This document shows, piece after piece, positions 49,778-62,300 of a stretch of DNA of 64,000 nt. The stretch is taken from the NCBI GenBank assembly GCA_028023455.1, contig JAQFVV010006203.1:12006348-12070347 (forward strand), read 5' to 3'. The notes beneath the pieces are model-generated. The model was given only the letters and a program-made list of their open reading frames with translations. It was not told the origin of the DNA and searched no databases. The position numbers and the translations under genes are program-made. This stretch comes from Epiperipatus broadwayi. Lineage: Eukaryota > Onychophora > Udeonychophora > Euonychophora > Peripatidae. How positions within the stretch are numbered: the stretch's first letter is position 1; every line of letters starts with the position of its first letter.

Positions 49778-49966
49778 ATTTAAAACAGCATTACGCTGTT
49801 GCACATGCGCTTTGAAGATTTTAACTATAAATGAATGAATACTAACACTCAACCACATGATAAAGTCTTTGGAAAAGACTTTATCATCTGGTTGAGTGTT
49901 AGTATTCATTCATTTATAGTTAAAATCTTCAAAGCGCATGTGCAACAGCGTAATGCTGTTTTAAAT
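49778..49966. repeat. 189-bp near-perfect palindrome (93-bp arms, 3-bp centre)
   Basis: The left arm ATTTAAAACAGCATTACGCTG... runs to GATAAAGTCTTT. After GGA the sequence reverses exactly, with only single mismatches (CACATGATAAAG versus CTTTATCATCTG; TTACGC versus GCGTAA kept). No coding content. A spacer this short is unusual for a stable genomic inverted repeat. Confidence 0.95.
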
Positions 49967-50482
49967 ATTACAGTTTACAAACATCGCGCTATATAAAAAT
50001 GATTTATTTACATATATTTAAAGTTGTATTAAGAATTTTTCTTTGACATGCATTCATGTTCTATATTTCCACACATGCACACACATTTACATATCTAATA
50101 TGATATGATTGCACTATTCCATAATTTAAGGATAAATATGTCCAGATCTGATGATGTTGCTTTTCTTGATCCAAACACTATATGAAATGTTGATTATTTA
50201 ATGATTCTCTGAAAATCTTATTACTTATTATTTAAATGATGAATTGGAATCAAAATGCATCCTATTCTTTTCATTATCTAACTGCTACCATTTTATCAGA
50301 ATAATGCTTAATTTGTATCATTACTTTATAATAGTAATTAGTAGTTGTTGGAAAGTTTAGATTTAAAATTAACCATGCAATAAATTAATTTCTTGAGATA
50401 TTCCCTTATTATTTAGATTAGACATTAATCCAGTTACTTAGTTTAAATTACTGTACAATTAAAAGTTTTTTTTAAATGTCAT
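49967..50482. other. No gene seen
   Basis: AT-rich, no motif. Confidence 0.45.
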
Positions 50483-50562
50483 AGCATCAGCCAAGACGCG
50501 AACCCGCAACCCAGGAAACTGCCTGCAAGTGCAAGGCAGTTGTGCTGACCTCTTACCATGGA
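50483..50562 (-). repeat. tRNA-like pseudogene or SINE head
   Basis: Minus strand: A-box-like TGGTAAGAGGTCAGCAC, an anticodon-arm-like ACTGCCT/AGGCAGT inverted pair around TGCACTTGC, and a B-box-like GCGGGTTCGCGTC at the usual spacing. GC-rich compared with its surroundings. The T stem is mispaired and the anticodon cannot be set with confidence (GCA is possible). It could be a tRNA-derived SINE or a dead tRNA gene. Confidence 0.45.
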
Positions 50563-53500
50563 GTACAATGATCAGCATTACATCTTTATTTTATTAATAT
50601 AATTTTATCACACAGTAGAGGTTGTTCAATGCATGTGGATGATGGGAGGAGATGAGATATAGACTATAACTTGTCAATTTAAATGGTAGAACTTTATCAA
50701 TTTTAATTCTTTATTTATTTCAGAACTTAGTAGATGTTTTGTTCCTATTAATCACAATGTTTCCTCCCACATCTAATATACATTTTGCACCCTACAGGCC
50801 TATGTAACTCCAACTGAGCTATGCTAAGGTAGAACAGCATTTTAAGAATCTCATTAAAGTGAGATCAGATTAGTAGCTTATTCTATGATCAATAGAATTG
50901 GAACCCCTGGGTACTTCTTGGTAGGAAAGGTAGAAGAGATATTGGGAGAGGGTTACTATATATATATATATATAGTACATATGTGGACCTTCATCTGCCT
51001 CCAATAGGTGCCAGAGTTTATCTTAGCTTAACTTTTTATTTGTAATTTTCTGATTTAAAAAAAAATGATAAAAATAGAAGACATTAGTTAATTAGTAAAT
51101 AGTATAGGATAATAATTATAGTATTGTGATATTTATTAAACTTTGTATGATTATGCTATGAAAAGTCAATAGATATATGATAATTAGCTTGATAAGAGAT
51201 GTAAGATAGTAAGTTTACTTAAAGGAAATATTAGGGATAATTTAAATTAATAAATAGAATTAAATGTATCATAAAGTAACTATTGTTTTATTCATTTTTA
51301 ATGTATAACCTATAATAAGTTAATATTATAAATAAAGTAAATAGTATTAAAGTGGTTTTAATTTAATATTTAAATTTTATGAAAGCAGTCAGATAATATT
51401 TAAAGGTTTAATCTAAATTAGTTTTAATATGTTTAAATAAAAAAATTATTTCAAATATAATATTCATTGGTATTTTATTTTGTAATTATTTTTAAATAAG
51501 TTATAATTAACCAGTAGAGTTTAGGTTAATAGGTCATCCATGTGTGTGTGCATGTAAGGAGAAGTATTAAAAAAATGAATAAATTGTAATTTAACAACAA
51601 TATTGATTAAAAACAAATGAATGAATAAAAGTTATTAAAATTAAATATTTAAAGTTTTGATAAATAAAGCTAGTTCTATTTTTTGTATTTGTTTTATTTT
51701 GTGTAATATTTCTTAAAATGTTACATAAAATAGTTAATAATTAATTTTTATTTAGAAACCGTTAATGACCACCTGAGTTCAAATAATTAAATCAATTATG
51801 TCAGTAATCAATTTCACAGCTGATCTGTCAAAGATGTTAAAGTTAAATTTGAAATAAGTTGTATTGTTTGAAATTGATAATTGTGGGAGGTATAGAAATT
51901 ATCAGATACAAATAGGGGTTCAGTGGTTTGTGTGTTTTTGGTGTGTGTGAGCTGCTCTTGAAAACTTTTATTTTCTTTTAAAAAAAAGTTGTAATTTTTT
52001 TTTAATTTATTATTTAAAAAGTAAAAGTATGTTTAAAAAGTATAACTACTTGTTTTACAATTGCGATGAAAAACTGCTAAAACTAAAAATGTAAACCTAT
52101 TTCTTTGATATTAACTTTCAGTTAGAATTTAAAGCTATAGTGATCAGAATGCTCAAAGAAAGTTTTGCATCTCTTATCTTATTTACGTATTGTCTGTAAT
52201 TTATTTATTGGAAACTGAAATTAAAATACAAGCTGCTGGTATTTATATGGCTAAATACCTTTATTGCACTGAACTATTTTAGCTGGAGGATACTTAGTGT
52301 TAACCTAATTAAATTAAAACATAAGCAAGGAAAATTGAAAGACATTATAGTGAACTGTATTATATTTAAAAAATGCATCAATCTCCTTGTTATAAAATTT
52401 ATTCAAAGCTGATGTTAAGTCTGAAATTTATTACTGATACCTAATGTTGACTTTAAAATATGCTCTTATTTTAATAATGCTTATTTCTACAATGTTTTTT
52501 TAGAAGAAAGAAATATACTGCGCTAAAATAAAGAAGAATTAATTTTAACTGCCAAGCATTAGTATAATTTTTATTAACTTTGCCTAGTGTTCAACTAAAA
52601 TGTATTGAATATGAGATATTAATTATCTACTTCTAGAAAGAGTTGAATGAAATATTGTAACTACAATTAGTTAAGGATGAATTTTTAAATGATAATGAAC
52701 TAAAAAGTTTATTGCTTAAACCTTGACCTAAAATGGAAATAGTTTATTTTAGCTAATTGAAAACAGATGAAAATATGAACTTTAAAAGAAATAATTCTTG
52801 TCTTATGCTAAGCAGTGGGAAGAGAAAGTTATTTGGAAATAGGATTTCAAAATACTATATGAGAAATAATTTTAAAGAGCTGTTTTTAAAAAAAAAAACG
52901 TGTTCTTTTAAAAGAGAAAAACGGAATTAAAAATAATAAAGCTACATTATTGTACTTGGAAACCCAGGATTCTATAAAAATGTAATCAGCTGAAGAATTT
53001 ATTTTTCCATTGCTGGCCTATTTTTATTATTTCAATGTTTTAATATTTAGAATATCTTTAAAGGAAGAAAGTAAAAATATCTTTAAAGAACTATTAAATG
53101 TGTTTCGTTTTCGTTTAGAAACCATTGCCATGCTTATGAATATTTTGACTAGAAGCTTTGAACAACATCAGATAAATTATCCTCAATAAATTATCTACAT
53201 GTCTAGAATGGAAAACCAGTACAGAGCTGAAATTATGAACTTAAGTTACTGTATTATTTTTTCATTGTCTGTTTTATTGGTTTTAAAAAAAAAGGAAACC
53301 AGAAAAATATTTATGCTATATCTTTGTTTCTAAAATATGTGTAATACAATTAAGCATAAATATACTAGGTAAACTAATGTACAATTTTAATCTTAGTGGG
53401 TTTTATTAAAATGAGTAGATAAATATTCTGCCATTTACAGGTAACTTTTAATTTTATTATATTTATTAAGTGTTTCACAAGTTAATTTCTATTTGATAAT

Positions 53501-56289
53501 TTCATTCACAGAGATTTAAATATCTCAGTCTTATCTTATTTATATGTGGGATGTTTCACTCAGTCTTATTTTAAATTAGCCCAAGAGGTTTATCAGAGAA
53601 TTCACATTCATTTGTTTTATAAATGCTACATTAATAATAACTGCAAATATATTTTTATATGCATTGAGAATTAATATTCTCGCATTTAATTTGCAATCTT
53701 TTAAAAGTCCACTAGTCACTATATTTTTAGTATTTAATATTTTATTATGTGTGCATTGTGCCTTTGCCTAAAATTTTTATATGCATTTAATTTTAAAATA
53801 TTTATTATAGTAGTCAATTAACACAGTTTTGCTTTGTTGGTTCTTATCTTGAATATATATGTGTCATATTTTTAAACTTCTTAGCGATAACTTAATTAGT
53901 TCATGTGAAGTATATATTTTGTCATTAGTTAAGTATTTGTTAGCCTCATAGAGTTAGGTTTTGTTAATTATTTTGAGTATGCTTAATGGAGTAGACAAGG
54001 TCCTCCATCCTTATTGTATTGCTTTTCCATGAATTGATAGTGTTTGTGCCCATAGAGGGTTATTGTATATCCTATAGATGTATTTTTTAGTGATGATTAT
54101 CACATTTATAAGTATTGGAATCCCATGAGAGAGCATCATACTTTCCTGGTGTTTCTTTTCTATTCCTGATGTGCTGTAGACAAGCTCCAGGCATCCTATT
54201 TTCTACCTCAAAGTTAGGTATTTTGAAAGCCACCACATTTTTATCCAGCTTTGCAGAGCATATATGTTCTTATATTTTTAGTCTATTATTCATGATGAAT
54301 TAATGCTAGTTCCACTACAGTAGGTGATATTGCATTTGTTTTAGATATGTGATGATAAGATATGTTTGTTTGAGGAACTTTGTTTCTTCAGGTTGTAGTT
54401 AGCTATTTTAATGCTTATAGGTATATCAATGTTTGAATTGTGTTGCTATGATAGTTTTATCAGCCACAAGCCAGCCAACAATAATCTATATTTATTTTTA
54501 AGTATGTTAATTATACATAAGGTACAAGTGGCAATTCACACATACTAATTTTAATATGTTCATCCAGATTTTCACCGCTGGATTTGTAAGTCTTTAAAAT
54601 CTTTAATTTTAAAACACTTAGGGTAATAATTTTATGTGGACAGAATTTATTTAAAAAGTGTATAAATGACCTCTGATGAATGAGTGGCCCATATATCTAA
54701 TTTAATTTAAAGTTAGCTAGAAATTTGCTTAAATATATCACTAGCTATAATATTAGTAATGTCAGTATAACTAGTGATAATATTTTTGTAATATATGCTG
54801 AATATGCTTATTCCAGCTTAGTGTTTGTTAAGCTCAGGATTATAAATTTAAGCTTCTAATGTGTTATTCTGATTGTTAGATAACACTACCATATTAATAA
54901 TTATGCTAATAAAAAAATAGAATTGTGCTTATTAAACTTAGTCTATTTCAATTTAAGTTTAAAGATTTTGAAATCTCTGATTGTTTAAAAGAGATTAGAG
55001 TTAGTATACAATAGCCTATGCTTGTTATTGTAAGTATTTATTATTTTAGTATTTTGTTTATCAAAACAAATAATTTTAAAAGAGTTTAAGAGGGATATTC
55101 AGTAACAGTATCCAGAGAAATTGTTATATTATTTTTGTAAACCAAAAATAAATATTTTAAAAGTCAAAATATTTGTAAAAGATTCTAGCGCTACATTGGC
55201 AATGCTTGTAATAAATTTTGATTGTAAATAGTTTCTTCTTATTGTTTTAAATAATAAACCATAGTATTATTATTTCAAAAAGTTTTGTCTCTGTTTGTTT
55301 TGCTTTTATATGAAAAATATTATTGTCTTGGGTTCCAAAGTTCATTAAAGCTTGAGTTCCACAGTTCATAAAATTTTCAATACCAAAGTTCACAAACATA
55401 TTATAAAGTTTATAAAATATATTTTGATACTGGTTTGAATTATAAAGCCATGCCAATTTAAGTGATTCTCAGATTGAATCACAGTAACAGATAATTACAT
55501 TATATCAGATACTTAATAGAATTCTCATTTAATAGTTGTTTTAGTTATCATTATATCTTCTTAGACTAAAGATATGCAATATAAGATGTAGAAAATTAAT
55601 GTCTCAGAAGAAGATTATTCATAATTTTCTATTTTAAAAGCTGCACATTATCTTACATTAGCTGCACATTGTTTATCATCATCTTATATTTTTAGAATTT
55701 TATAATCCATCTGCATTTGAGGTCTTTAGTAGGTTGTCTGTGAGTATGGCGAATGGCATAAAAAGTACTCTTGCCCTTCTCCTTGCTCAAGTAATATCTT
55801 GGGTAATAGGCCATTATTAGTTTAAATTTAAATTGATTCATTAAATTTTTAAATTAATATTTGTTTTGTTTATTGTTCCATGATTGAACAATAAGGTAGT
55901 TATTTTATGGTCGGCCAAGATATCACTCACTTGTTTATTCATCTTAGCAATTATTTAGTAGGCAACATAAACTTTTATTTTGCACAAGAGTTTTAGTTTT
56001 AGAATCCCTGAGATTGTTTACTCTTGTTGCCTTGTTAGTTTTAATTTAATGGGATAGTCCTTCCAATCAAAGTATAATCTATTCTTATTCAGAGAGTGTG
56101 ATTTGATGGTAGGCCGATTCCAATAACTATTAACTAATAATTTTAAAATTATCTTTCGTATTGTTTAGTGGTAAAGTATTAATATGCCATAATAGTTATA
56201 TATTTGTATTGGTATTAGATTTGGTCTCTGTGTGATTATACATCTCTGGATCATCATCTCCTTCCTTAAATTTATTGTAACCCCACTGA
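50563..56289. other. 5.7-kb stretch without a recognised gene
   Basis: AT-rich, no supported coding frame (54115-54303 and 55247-55456 have no motif). A small TA palindrome, TACTATATATATATATATATAGTA, lies at about 50955-50978. Nothing else noticed. Confidence 0.45.
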
Positions 56290-56935
56290 GCCGAGTCATT
56301 AAGAGTCTCTCTACTAATAATAATTCTCTTCATCTCTCTCTTCTCTCTAATAATAATCTCTATTCCATCTTCATCATCATCATTTTTCTCTTTCTCTATT
56401 GAATATCATTCCATCTTTATCCCCCCCTCTCTCTACTAATAATAATTTCATTCATTTCTCTCTCTTCTCACTAATTATAATTTTGTCTTTTCATCTCATC
56501 TTCAAATCTTCTAGATTAAGAGTCTCTCTATTAATAATTTACACTCTTTATCCTTCATCTTTCTCTTCATCTCCCTCTTTTATCTTCACTATCTCATCTT
56601 TCAACTTCATCATCATCATCATCATCTCGATCTCATCTTCATTTCAACTTCATCATCATCTCGTCTCTCTCTCTCATTTCATCATCTCTGTATCTTATCT
56701 TATCTCCATCTTATCATCATCATCATCATCATATCTCTTTTTTTACATCATCTTTCTCTTCCTTCCATCATTTCTTCATCTCTCTCTCTTTCTCTTCCTC
56801 TCTCCAGTCTATCTTGATCTTCTACTTTATTTCCATCCTGTCTTATCTCTTTGTTTCTTCTCTCTTTCCCTTTCTTTTCTTTTCTTTTGTCTTTCTATCT
56901 TTACCCCCCCCCTTTTTTTTTTCTTTTTTTTTGGT
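56290..56935. repeat. Polypyrimidine (TCATC/CTCTCT) low-complexity tract
   Basis: Roughly 640 bp dominated by C and T on the plus strand, made of CTCT, TCATCATCATC and TAATAAT units, ending in C and T homopolymers. The 187-codon open frame (Ser/Phe/Leu/Ile) is a product of base composition, not a gene. Confidence 0.9.
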
Positions 56936-57279
56936 TACAATATATATATAAATGCTAATTAAAAACTATAAAATTTGTTTCAAACATAATATAGAATTTT
57001 TCTGTAGAAATTGTGATTTATATAATATAAATACAAATTTTTAATAAAAAATCATGGAAGAAACATTAATTGAATAGATATTTTTTAGTATAGTATATAA
57101 TAAATGCCAGGAATATTTTCTTGTCATTATGTAGAAATAAAGATTCTAATTAATAAAACTTTAATTATTATAAATATGATTTTCATTATGGTTTTAATAT
57201 GTTTCATTTATACTTTACATGTATTTATCATTTATATAAGTACTAAGTATTTTTTTTCTCAAATGCTTTATTAAATATC
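56936..57279. other. Spacer, no gene
   Basis: Starts with GGTTACAATATATATATA, half of the TTACA(TA)n motif seen elsewhere; otherwise AT-rich. Confidence 0.4.
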
Positions 57280-57650
57280 AATAGATAATTTACAAATTAA
57301 TAATCAAAAAAATAATAATAATTCTTTACAATAGCTATATAATCAAATAATAAGTTTATACATAAAAAGCTTTTTTCAGCACCAGCTTTTGTGCCCTTTT
57401 TAAATGTTACTAATCTATTTAACATTAATGAATCACCTAACATAAAACCATCCAGTGTCCAATAATTGAATTAAAACAAACAATATATCAACCTATATAA
57501 TTTTCCATTCATTTGTAATCAACCAATTATTAACCATATTTAAAGAAGTCTTATAAATATTCATACAATTAATCAAATTATTTTTAATATAATATGTTTC
57601 ATATATTTGTCTTCTTTTTGGTTTTTTGATAAAATTTAAATGATTAATAT
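57280..57650 (-). pseudogene. Penelope-like element C: inverted partial copy (C terminus + 3' UTR)
   Basis: Minus strand: KKPKRRQIYETYYIKNN, then NCMNIYKTS and VNNWL, the C-terminal end of a PLE GIY-YIG domain. A 3' UTR follows, containing AAAGGGCAC(A/C)AAAGCTGGTGCT. The same tail lies in plus orientation at 63156-63602. It meets the plus-strand GIY-YIG head to head at about 57650. A partial inverted copy at one side is a known habit of Penelope insertions. Confidence 0.75.
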
Positions 57651-57892
57651 TTTTGTAGCATCTATTCTCAAAAATTTTATTGTATATAAAATTACATGTG
57701 AAATTTGTAAAATGATTTACTTTGGTCATACTGGAAAACAATTAGAGGTAAGAGCCAAAGAACATAACAATGCTATTAAAAGAAGAGATGATAGGTCTGC
57801 TTTATATATTCACTATTTGAAATATGGCCATAGAATGGATGCTACAAAAAGTATTAAATATATAAATTTCATCAAAGATCCAAAAAGGAGAC
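57651..57892 (+). pseudogene. Penelope-like element C: GIY-YIG endonuclease, interrupted by a gypsy element
   Basis: The plus frame reads FIVYKITCEICKMIYFGHTG (the GIY-YIG core with the C..C loop of PLEs and YFG in place of YIG), then RAKEHNNAIKR, HYLKYGHRMD and FIKDPKRR. It is cut at 57892 by the TG of a gypsy LTR and resumes at 63156 with the KNN..NCMNIYKTS segment and stop. The RT part of this PLE is absent, so the copy was 5'-truncated before the gypsy insertion. Confidence 0.8.
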
Positions 57893-58366
57893 TGCATTGA
57901 ATGGATTGATTAACTCCAGAAATAATGACTAGAGGGGGTAGCAAGTATAGAAGCATTGATAAAAAGAGTGAAATAGAAAAAGAATGTTTTTCTCCTTTTT
58001 TTTCTCCTGATTAGCATATTCCCTGATGAGTGGACATGTTAAGGCTGTAAACCTAAAAGTAGAACAAATAAAGGAGTTAACAATCTGTACAAATTAGTTG
58101 TAATCTAAGGACTTCTAAAATATAATGAACTGTATCAATATGAGGTAAGAGAAAGGGGTTACATTAGTTTTTATTCCACCGTAAATAATGTATCATTGGA
58201 TAACTGATATAATAATTGCAATGTTAATAATCCATGGTTTTTTGTATCTTAATTTCATGTTATAAATGCTTTTTGTTTACTATAATAATAAAATAACTAA
58301 ACCTCTATGAGTTCAATCTTATTTATGCAATTTCAGCTGAGTTCTAAGAATACTGCAGATGGTGCA
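57893..58366 (+). repeat. Gypsy 5' LTR
   Basis: About 474 bp, TGCATTGAATGG... to about ...GGTGCA; matches 62676-63155 through most of its length. The 3' edge is uncertain because the last 20-25 bases differ between copies. GTTGGACAGGC follows as a possible primer-binding site. Confidence 0.75.
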
Positions 58367-58440
58367 GTTGGACAGGCTAATGGAGGTCGTCATTTTGTAA
58401 ACAAAAGAGAGAAGATAAAAAGCAATTTTGAATAGCTCAT

Positions 58441-59108
58441 ATGGTGGCTTTTCCTTTGCAAAATATCCGAGAATTTGAGATCGGAAATCCAGCTGGATGG
58501 ATACTATATGTGGAACAATTGGAATGATACATGAGTTTGAATAAAATCGAAGATGATGAAACTAAAGTCTTGATATTATTATTCTTCACTGGGACAGATG
58601 TATTGCAAATTTCTAAACAATTAATGGACAATAAAACCCAAGAACAGTTATCGTATGACCACCACTTCTTATGCTTGTGTATAACTGTTGTTAAAACAGG
58701 CAAAACTCACTATACATTTTGCCACACACAGCAAGCTAGAGTAATCAATGGATGCCAGAAGGCTTGGGCATAAAATTTCTAGTGCCTTATCATACAATAT
58801 CCCCAGAATAGTTTCTGGCTTGTGGTCTTTGTCAGTGAGAAGCCTTGAATCTGAGAGCACTGTATAGTGAGTTTTACCTGTTTTACAGTATTAGTGGAAA
58901 AACTTACTGCATATTTTCAGCCTGCAGTTTCCAAAAGAATTGCATGTCTACAGTTTAGAATATGAAAACAGCACTCACAAAAAACCTACTTTGAGTATAA
59001 TCTTGTGTTGCAAATCTTGGCACAAGACTGTTTATTTCCTGATCTTGACAACATGCTCTTCGATCAATATGTCTATGGCACAATCAATCATAATTTGAAA
59101 AAAAAATA
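58441..59108 (+). pseudogene. Gypsy gag, N-terminal part, broken
   Basis: It opens MVAFPLQNIREF, with GNPAGWILYVEQLE and then a TGA, continuing LNKIEDDETKV and LLFFTGTDVLQI. A later frame has KLTAYFQPAVSKRIACLQF, LAQDCLFPDLDNML and FDQYVYGTI, the conserved Gag core order (W..Y.E, L..YF.P, Q..., C.F......RDQ-like). At least one stop and several frame changes. Between about 58679 and 58890 a 24-bp segment (TAAAACAGG(C/T)AAAACTCACTATAC) occurs in both orientations, so part of gag looks inverted. Confidence 0.65.
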
Positions 59109-59765
59109 TTGCTCAGCAAAATAGACATCAATTACAACACTGCAATTACTAAATGTATTGCTCATGGGATGATGGTAACAAATGTGATGGAATTCCAAGC
59201 TGGAACTAAGGAAGCAAATATTGCTGTAAGTGTATGTAAAACTAAAACAGCAGAAACATCATCACGAACTTCGAGAGAGGATTTTACTTGTTTTTGTTGC
59301 GGCATAAAGGGACATGTAAAAAGAGTTTGCAAATTCAAAAACCAAAACTACTGTACTTGTGGCATTAAAGGCCACATGGAAAGCATTTGCAGAAAAAATA
59401 ACAATCAACAACAGTCACGTGTAAAATTAACCGGAATCATGGACAAAAGTTCAAAAATGAAAAGGGTAAAAACTAAAATAAGGGAACAGATTATACTAGA
59501 TTTAATAATCTTGGAAACTAAAGTCACAATGGCAATAGATAGTGGAGCAGGACTATCCATCATGTCTATAATGGACTGGAACAAAATAAATTCTACACAC
59601 AAGTCAAAATTTAATCTAGATAAAACAAATGTAATTGCCACAGACGTGAATGTTAATAACATACTAATATGTGGGAAGGTTTATGTTTTAATAAAATTAA
59701 GTAACAAAAACAAAACCCTTCCTTTTTCTATAGTCAAGAGAAACATCAAACCCTTACTAGGCTGA
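59109..59765 (+). pseudogene. Gypsy gag C terminus (CCHC) and aspartic protease
   Basis: Longest intact frame of the element, 218 codons. A CX2CX4HX4C knuckle lies at residues 61-74 (C61, C64, H69, C74). A second lies at 82-94 with its first Cys position occupied by Tyr81 (YCTC), so it is one ligand out of register. The protease is at about 128-215, with the catalytic triad DSGA at 144-147 inside MAIDSGAGLSIMS. Gag and protease in one frame is usual for this group. The frame then ends before RT. Confidence 0.75.
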
Positions 59766-61116
59766 AATTGGTTCTGGCCATTGGGTATATCCATCCAGAT
59801 TATCAAAACAGTAAAACTGGAATATATAGTGTAAAAACAGTTTCCAAAAATCTTTGAGAAAAACTTGACTGTTTTAGGAATAAGTCCAGTAAATATTGAA
59901 CTAACTGGAGATGCACAACCAGTGATGTGTAAACCCCAGAAGGTTCCTTTTGCACTCAGAACCAAGATTGAAGAGAGTTTAGCAAGTCTATAAAGGAAGG
60001 CATGTTATCACCCATAGAAGATTCAGATTAAGCCACTTCAATTGTGATAGTAGCAAAATCTAATGGAATTTTACAGATCTGTGGAGATTATAGGGTTACA
60101 GTAAACCGTTATTTGAAAAAAGTGCATATCCCATTCCAAATGTCTCAGAAATACTGGCATCACTTCAGAAAGCTTCTATTTTTGCAAAAATTGATCTGAA
60201 GTCTGCTTTCCACCAGATCCCAGTCCTTGATAAAACAGCCAAAATATTGACCTTGAGTACACATGTCAGACTATTCCAATGCAACAAATTGCTATTCGAA
60301 ACTACAACAGCTCCCAATATCTTTTAATCCAAGATTGATCAATTATATGCATAATGTGAAGGGTGTAATCCCCTATCTGGATGACTTTTTAATCTATGCT
60401 CAGTCAGAGACAGATTTGGAAGAATGTGTACTTACCATATGTGCTAGACTGGAATGGGTAGGAATTAAAATTAATGTCACCAAAAGCATTTGGTCTATGA
60501 GAGAATTAAAGTTTTTGGGACATATCATTAACCAAAATGGTAAATTCCCAAATCCAGAAAAGGTCATGGCCATAAAAATGCTCCCACACCAAAAAATGTA
60601 AAAGACTTGCAGGCTTTCTTTGTTTCTTTGAAAAAAATTTTTGATGGGAAAATCACACTAATTAAAACCCCTGTATATACTACTATGCAAAGGGCAATGC
60701 TGGAAGTGGCAATGCTGGAAGTGGCAGGCTGAACGACAGATCGCATTCCAAACAGCAAAAGATCTATTATCTTCAGAAAGCTTATTAGTACATTATCGGA
60801 GTGATCAAGAAATTACAGTCTCCTCAGATGTTTCCAAGAATGGCATTGGAGCTGTAATCTTTCACCAAATAAATGGTCATGAACATCCAATTGCATACAC
60901 TTCCCACACATTTTCATCAGCTGAAACCAATTATAGTCAATTGGACAAAGAAGCTCTTGCTATTATTTTTGCAGTAAAAAAGTTCCACCAGTATATCTAT
61001 GGCTGGAAGTTCACCATATGTACAGATTGTCGTCCATTATTAGGCATATTTGGAAAAAACAAAAAAAACTCCTGATTATAACAGCCAAAGAATGTTATGA
61101 TTGATAAACATTCTTG
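59766..61116 (+). pseudogene. Gypsy reverse transcriptase and RNase H, frameshifted
   Basis: RT motifs in order: YPIPNVSEILASL (about 60125), FAKIDLKSAFHQIP (motif A, Asp at about 60191), IPYLDDFLIYA (motif C YLDD, 60374-60385), LKFLGHII. RNase H follows at about 60820-61060: SSDVSKNGIGAV, YSQLDKEALAI, FTICTDCRPLLG (D-E-D residues seen). The blocks fall in different frames. The sequence then continues with the P-D-Y...QRML-type linker until the repeat insertion at about 61117. Product would be replicative enzymes; this copy cannot make them. Confidence 0.8.
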
Positions 61117-61308
61117 TAGTAATAAAAAAAAACTCCATAGGAAGGGACTGTGGTCCTTTTTGCTGCTTTACGATCCCATTCCATAGGCAAAAGGGGTGTG
61201 CAGTGTATACTAGCGATTCTGCCCGTAGCGAACCTCATACTACATCTACTAATTACACCAATATATCCAATCCATTGACCTAATTCAACTACAAAATGAA
61301 TAACTTAA
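61117..61308 (+). repeat. 190-bp interspersed repeat, copy 2, inserted in gypsy pol
   Basis: Same unit as 32709-32900, from AAAAAAAACTCCATAGGAAGG to AATAACTTAAGA. It splits the linker after RNase H from the (Y)DYNLMYKPGKQ segment that normally follows directly, so it is an insertion. No target duplication could be fixed by eye. Confidence 0.8.
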
Positions 61309-62300
61309 GACTACAACTTAATGTATAAACCAGGAAAACAAATATCATGTGCCGATGCTCTACCATGCCTACTGTTAAAAGCTGATAGGCCGCATGAATT
61401 TGTGGAAGTAAATCTACTAGAAGTAGTCAAATTGAATGATACCTTGAATAGTAGCAAGGTAGCAGAATGGACACTTAGAGGCATTGGCTGTTACCATCTG
61501 AAAAGATGGATAAAAAAGGATGGCCTAACCACTGCCCAAAAATTCTACATACAGCTATCTGGAATGCTCATCAGTATCTATCAATCTGTAATGATTGCAA
61601 CCCTAGACAGATAGAATGTTCATACCTATGAAAGGATGCTCACAGATATTAAAATTACTTTATGCTGGACACCTTGGGACAGTAAGGATGAAGATCCTAT
61701 CTCGATCATATGTGTGGTGGCCCTGAGCCTAGTAAACCTTGGGAACATGTTCACATTGATCACATGGTTTCTATAAATGGACACTTGGTTTTAACAGTTC
61801 TGGACTCTAACAGCAATTGGACTGAATACTGTTTAGTCAAATCAGTTGATGCCAATTGTACCATAAAGGCTCTCCAAGAAATTTTTGCCACACATGCATA
61901 TTCGGATATGCTGGTATCAGATAATGGGACAGGTTTCACATCTACAAATTTTGACAATTACCTGTCTGAAAGGGGGATTCCACTTGTCCTGACACCTGCC
62001 TATCATCCTGCCTCAAATGGATTGGCTGAAAAGGCAGTCCAAAGTTTAAAAAAAGAGTTGAAGAAAGCAACCTATACAAAAATGGGTGACGCGTTAATGG
62101 AGATCATGTTTTTCCAATCTCAATCAAATAATAGGAAATCACTTGCTGGCATACTATTCAGCAGGACTTGCTGAACACATATGTCAAAGATTATGCTTCA
62201 GGAGGAAAGAACTGAAAAGGGTCCAGAGATCTATCCAGATACTCATAAATATTTCCCAAAGTTTAGAAGGGATGATGAAATATGGGTATGAGACATTATA
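61309..62300 (+). pseudogene. Gypsy connection domain and integrase, internally deleted
   Basis: YKPGKQISCADALPCLL is the conserved segment between RNase H and integrase (usual ADALSRL). Then LYAGHLGTVRMK and YVWWP, the start of the HHCC zinc domain, run straight into EPSKPWEHVHIDH. The segment with the two zinc cysteines and the following linker is missing. The catalytic core is visible: Asp in HVHIDH (about 61757), VSDNGTGF (about 61915) and NGLAEKAV with the Glu (about 62025), a D,D-35-E arrangement. Several frame changes. Confidence 0.8.

Noticed and set aside
56399-56962. 187-codon Ser/Phe/Leu-rich frame resembling a multi-pass membrane protein
   Set aside because: The hydrophobicity comes from a CT-rich low-complexity tract; no start context, no motif, and it ends in homopolymers.
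58018-58060. CCTGATGAG text in the gypsy LTR as a possible hammerhead ribozyme core
   Set aside because: The GAAA half of the core and the stem II pairing are missing, and the second LTR has CCTGATTAA.
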